Below, one piece after another: positions 61,247 through 64,000 of a stretch of 64,000 nucleotides of DNA. The translations under genes were made by a program, and so were the position numbers. Origin of the DNA: Ziziphus jujuba (taxonomy: Eukaryota; Streptophyta; Magnoliopsida; Rosales; Rhamnaceae); the NCBI RefSeq assembly GCF_031755915.1, contig NC_083390.1:21685501-21749500 (forward strand). The letters run 5' to 3'. Position 1 is the first letter of the stretch. The number at the start of each line of letters is the position of its first letter. The notes below the pieces were generated by a model that made no database searches, was not told the origin of the DNA, and saw only the letters and a program-made list of their open reading frames with translations.

Positions 61247-62015
61247 ATGGTTAATTCACCTTCCTGCTTTCTCTTCTTGGCCTTTGTTTTTGCTGCTGTG
61301 ACCAACTTATCCACTACTACCACTGCCTTAAAGTTTCAGAGAGTCACAGATGAAGAAAGATTCAAAGAATGTAACCAGGAATTTACATGTGAATCAACTA
61401 GAAGCCAACTCAGATTCAAATATCCATTTTGGGGTGGTGGTGATGAGATGTCACACTGTGGTCTTACAGGGTTCAAACTCACCTGCAGAGAAAATTACGC
61501 TGTGATAGAGATTATGAAAGAAAATTTTACCATTTTGGAGATCAAATGGGATGAACAAATTGTAACAGTTGTCCGCATGGATATGTTGGATGATGGTTGT
61601 CCTGATTACGAATTTATCAACATCACAGTCTATAACAAGACTTTCGAATGTGCTCCCTCTAATGAAAAGCTCACTTATTCATATGGCTGCTCCTCTTCCA
61701 ATATTTCAAGTCGTAAGGTGCCTCAGGAGAAGGGCTTTACCTGTACACCAAATGAAACGGTTCCGGGTTTGTATACGATGGAAACACCCCATCAGACTAA
61801 TAAAATCTCCTGCACTAATACGACTGATATTCCAGTTCTTCCCAAGTATTATCGGTATCTACAATCAAACAAAATGGCAGCGAAAGACGTTGTGAAGGAA
61901 GGATTTGATTTAAGATACAAGTTTGATACTAAGGAAGCTTGTTCTGAGTGCTTGCGTTCTGGTGGGCAATGCGGATGCAACGAAGTTTCAAAGGAATTTG
62001 TATGCTTCTACGAAG
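61247..62015 (+). CDS. LRK10-like receptor, extracellular exon (GUB_WAK_bind + WAK_assoc)
   Basis: Partial gene. Exon 1 codes about 256 residues and ends at a donor (GAAG/GTATGT) at 62016; without splicing the frame would stop at 62054-62056. A signal peptide (about 1-27) precedes a Cys-rich GUB_WAK_bind domain (FKYPFWGG...HCGLTGFKLTC) at about 38-135. A WAK_assoc domain at about 145-255 ends in CSECLRSGGQCGCN...FVCFYEG. Several N-x-S/T sites are visible. In the LRK10L/LRK10-like family, a membrane span and a Ser/Thr kinase follow in a second exon. No kinase motif is visible before 64000, so the kinase exon lies beyond the window, or this copy is truncated. Proteins of this family sit at the plasma membrane and are linked to pathogen and hormone responses. 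Confidence 0.85.
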
Positions 62016-63115
62016 GTATGTATTTTTGCATATGCCTTTACTGTGCTCACACGTAGCCATGATTTCATATCTCAAGCATTCACATACACATCACCACCTC
62101 TATGAATTTCTACACAAGCCAAGCTTTCAGAGGCATTATTATGATCATGCAGGGTATATGATATTAGAACTAAATCTGAGACAAATTGGCATAAATTAAT
62201 AAAAACCTCTTATATACTATTAAAAATTAAGCATTTAAGACGTGGTTTAGTTAACTGGTTTTTGAATAACTGGTTCTTTTAAAATATAGACAAAAGAAAC
62301 TTCATTGTAAGTACAAAATTGCTTCATAAAAGGTAGGCAGCTGGGGCAATCCCTACGCAGCAATTGGTTTTGTGGAGCATGATACAACTAATGCATCTTT
62401 ATATAGGAAGAATATAATCAAAATAAAAAATTCTGACCCTGGCGTGTCGAATACCTTCGGTTGTATTTTTTTGTTCTATCCTCGAGACCTTTACTTGAAG
62501 ATCCATTAGTTAGTTTACTCTCTTGTTTGAGGTCTACAAAGAATTTTCCTTTATTTTTTGGAGAAATTTGATGTAAAAAGTTCCAAACTTCCTCTCCGGG
62601 GGATAGGGTATCAATCTTTTTCCTATTTTCCGCCCTTCTCACCACCCCAATAAATGGTAAATGTAGGGACCTTTTTATGTGGAAAAAGATACGAGGACTT
62701 AGAAATTCCTTTCTAGACTTTTAGGAATAAATTATTGAGAAGTTAGAAATAGAATGTCTTTAAGATGAAACATTTGGATTAAAAGACACGGTAAAATATA
62801 CATATAGAAATAGAGAGATAAAACCCTTTGAGTGGCTGCTATTTCAAGTTGGCCGGTGAGAATCACTTTGAATTTTCAATGTTTTTGTCTTAAATTTTGA
62901 CAAAGACTGTAAAGGTCACAGTTTTGAATCCGGGGTCACAAATTCAGAAAGAAAGTATAGCTAATAACTATAGTTCTACCAGTGGATGCTGTGGACCCGA
63001 TGTCAAGTTGTTGGGTGAAATTTTGCATTTTGGAATATCTCATCTATCTGTCAACAAATTAATTGACAAAGAATTTGTCTTGTATTTCCATCATGTTAAC
63101 ATCATCATCATCATC

Positions 63116-63150
<35 letters not shown>

Positions 63151-64000
63151 GAACTAAAAATACTAAGATATCAATAAATTATGTAATGTAATGGTAGTTG
63201 CTTAAGTGACGTGTATCATTTTTTAAAACTGTTTAATTTTAAATCCCATAGTTCAATAGAAAATGATGTCCAATATGGTAAAAGTGAAAATAAGGATACC
63301 ATAATAAACTCTCACTTATCCTAAATCTAAAAACTTATAAAAGATGAACTTTTACACATAATTTTAATAAAATAGTATTTCAATATTTAAAATATAATAT
63401 ATTATTATTAAGTCTTGCAAAATCTCATATGATATAATAATACAATACAAACTTATACGATAATTTGTAGGTCTGAATTGATGATATCATATCGGATCTA
63501 TATCAGTATCATCCAATAAGACTTAATAAATTAATAATTTTTAACAGAGGAATATTTTTATAATTATGTAAGTTTTATTAAAATTAATGATTTATTGTCA
63601 AACATGTATTGATTGGTTTTTTTTTTCTTAGTTTAATTTTTTAAAAATATAAAAATAAACAAGACTCTTTGCAATTTTTTTTTTAAAATACCATTTTATT
63701 ATTTGAAAAAGAAGTCAAAATTTAAAATTTAAAATTTATATATATTTGTAATGGGTTAATGAATAAGATAACATATTAAATGATAATTTAACAAATGAAT
63801 TTAAATTTATTTATTTTCACATTACAACTTAACAGATCTATTTAGATTAACTAAATTTCATGCTAATAGGAGGATATATAAGACAATTTAATATAACACA
63901 TTATCAAGTCTTATTTTTGACAAAGGAGATTGAAATTTTTCAACACCAATGAAGGGGATGAATACCGTATTTCCAAATCAAAAAAGTTTCCACTTTCTGT
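62016..64000. other. Probable intron or 3' flank of the LRK10-like gene
   Basis: No kinase, membrane-span or other domain can be read in either strand. A minus-strand open frame at 62418-62645 has protein-like composition but no ATG. An (ATC)n/(ATA)n tract lies at 63101-63149, and the final kilobase is very AT-rich. Confidence 0.5.
63101..63149. repeat. (ATC)n/(ATA)n microsatellite
   Basis: About five ATC units pass directly into about eleven ATA units. Confidence 0.9.

Noticed and set aside
1..64000. tRNA, rRNA, CRISPR arrays, intact retroelements
   Set aside because: I saw no tRNA-like B box with matching arms, no rRNA sequence, no spaced identical repeats of CRISPR type and no transposase, integrase or reverse transcriptase motif. 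This was a read by eye, so small RNA genes could be missed.

Overview
The window is nuclear DNA from a flowering plant, most likely a eudicot (probably a rosid). The evidence is GT-AG introns of roughly 80 to 1240 bp, AT-rich intergenic DNA full of (AT)n, (AAT)n and poly-A/T tracts, and plant-only families (Aux/IAA, type-2 nsLTP, DUF1218, F-box/DUF295, LRK10-like). I could not identify the species. Exon coordinates were worked out by hand from splice signals, reading frame and remembered family sequences; no search was run.

Layout: 2.2-4.5 kb, a PB1-domain protein like Arabidopsis PDE331 (+). 8.1-13.4 kb, Elongator subunit ELP2 (-), divergent from an alpha/beta hydrolase at 14.3-18.7 kb (+). 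22.6-23.7 kb, a degron-less Aux/IAA of the IAA32/34 type (+). 26.7-29.0 kb, an LRR receptor kinase like ZYGOTIC ARREST 1 (-). 36.0-41.2 kb, a CinA-like plus nucleotidylyltransferase fusion (+). 42.7-43.0 kb, a small membrane protein (-). 45.7-46.9 kb, a reticulon-like protein (-). 49.8-52.4 kb, a duplicated nsLTP2 pair, one intact and one broken (+). 53.6-55.2 kb, a DUF1218 membrane protein (-). 57.2-58.5 kb, an F-box/DUF295 protein (-). 61.2-62.0 kb, the ectodomain exon of an LRK10-like receptor (+). The gaps, including about 7 kb at 29-36 kb, show no supportable genes.

The genes do not form one pathway. The best organisational signal is collinearity: PDE331-like, IAA32-like, ZAR1-like and the CinA/nucleotidylyltransferase gene correspond, from memory, to neighbouring Arabidopsis loci At2g01190 to At2g01220. 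ELP2 and the hydrolase sit inside that block here.

I found no convincing undescribed multi-gene system. The most unusual items are the amphipathic repeat insertion inside the hydrolase, the fused CinA/nucleotidylyltransferase protein, a 22-residue triplication at the start of the F-box protein, the nsLTP duplication with a decaying copy, and a roughly 185-bp intronic triplication.
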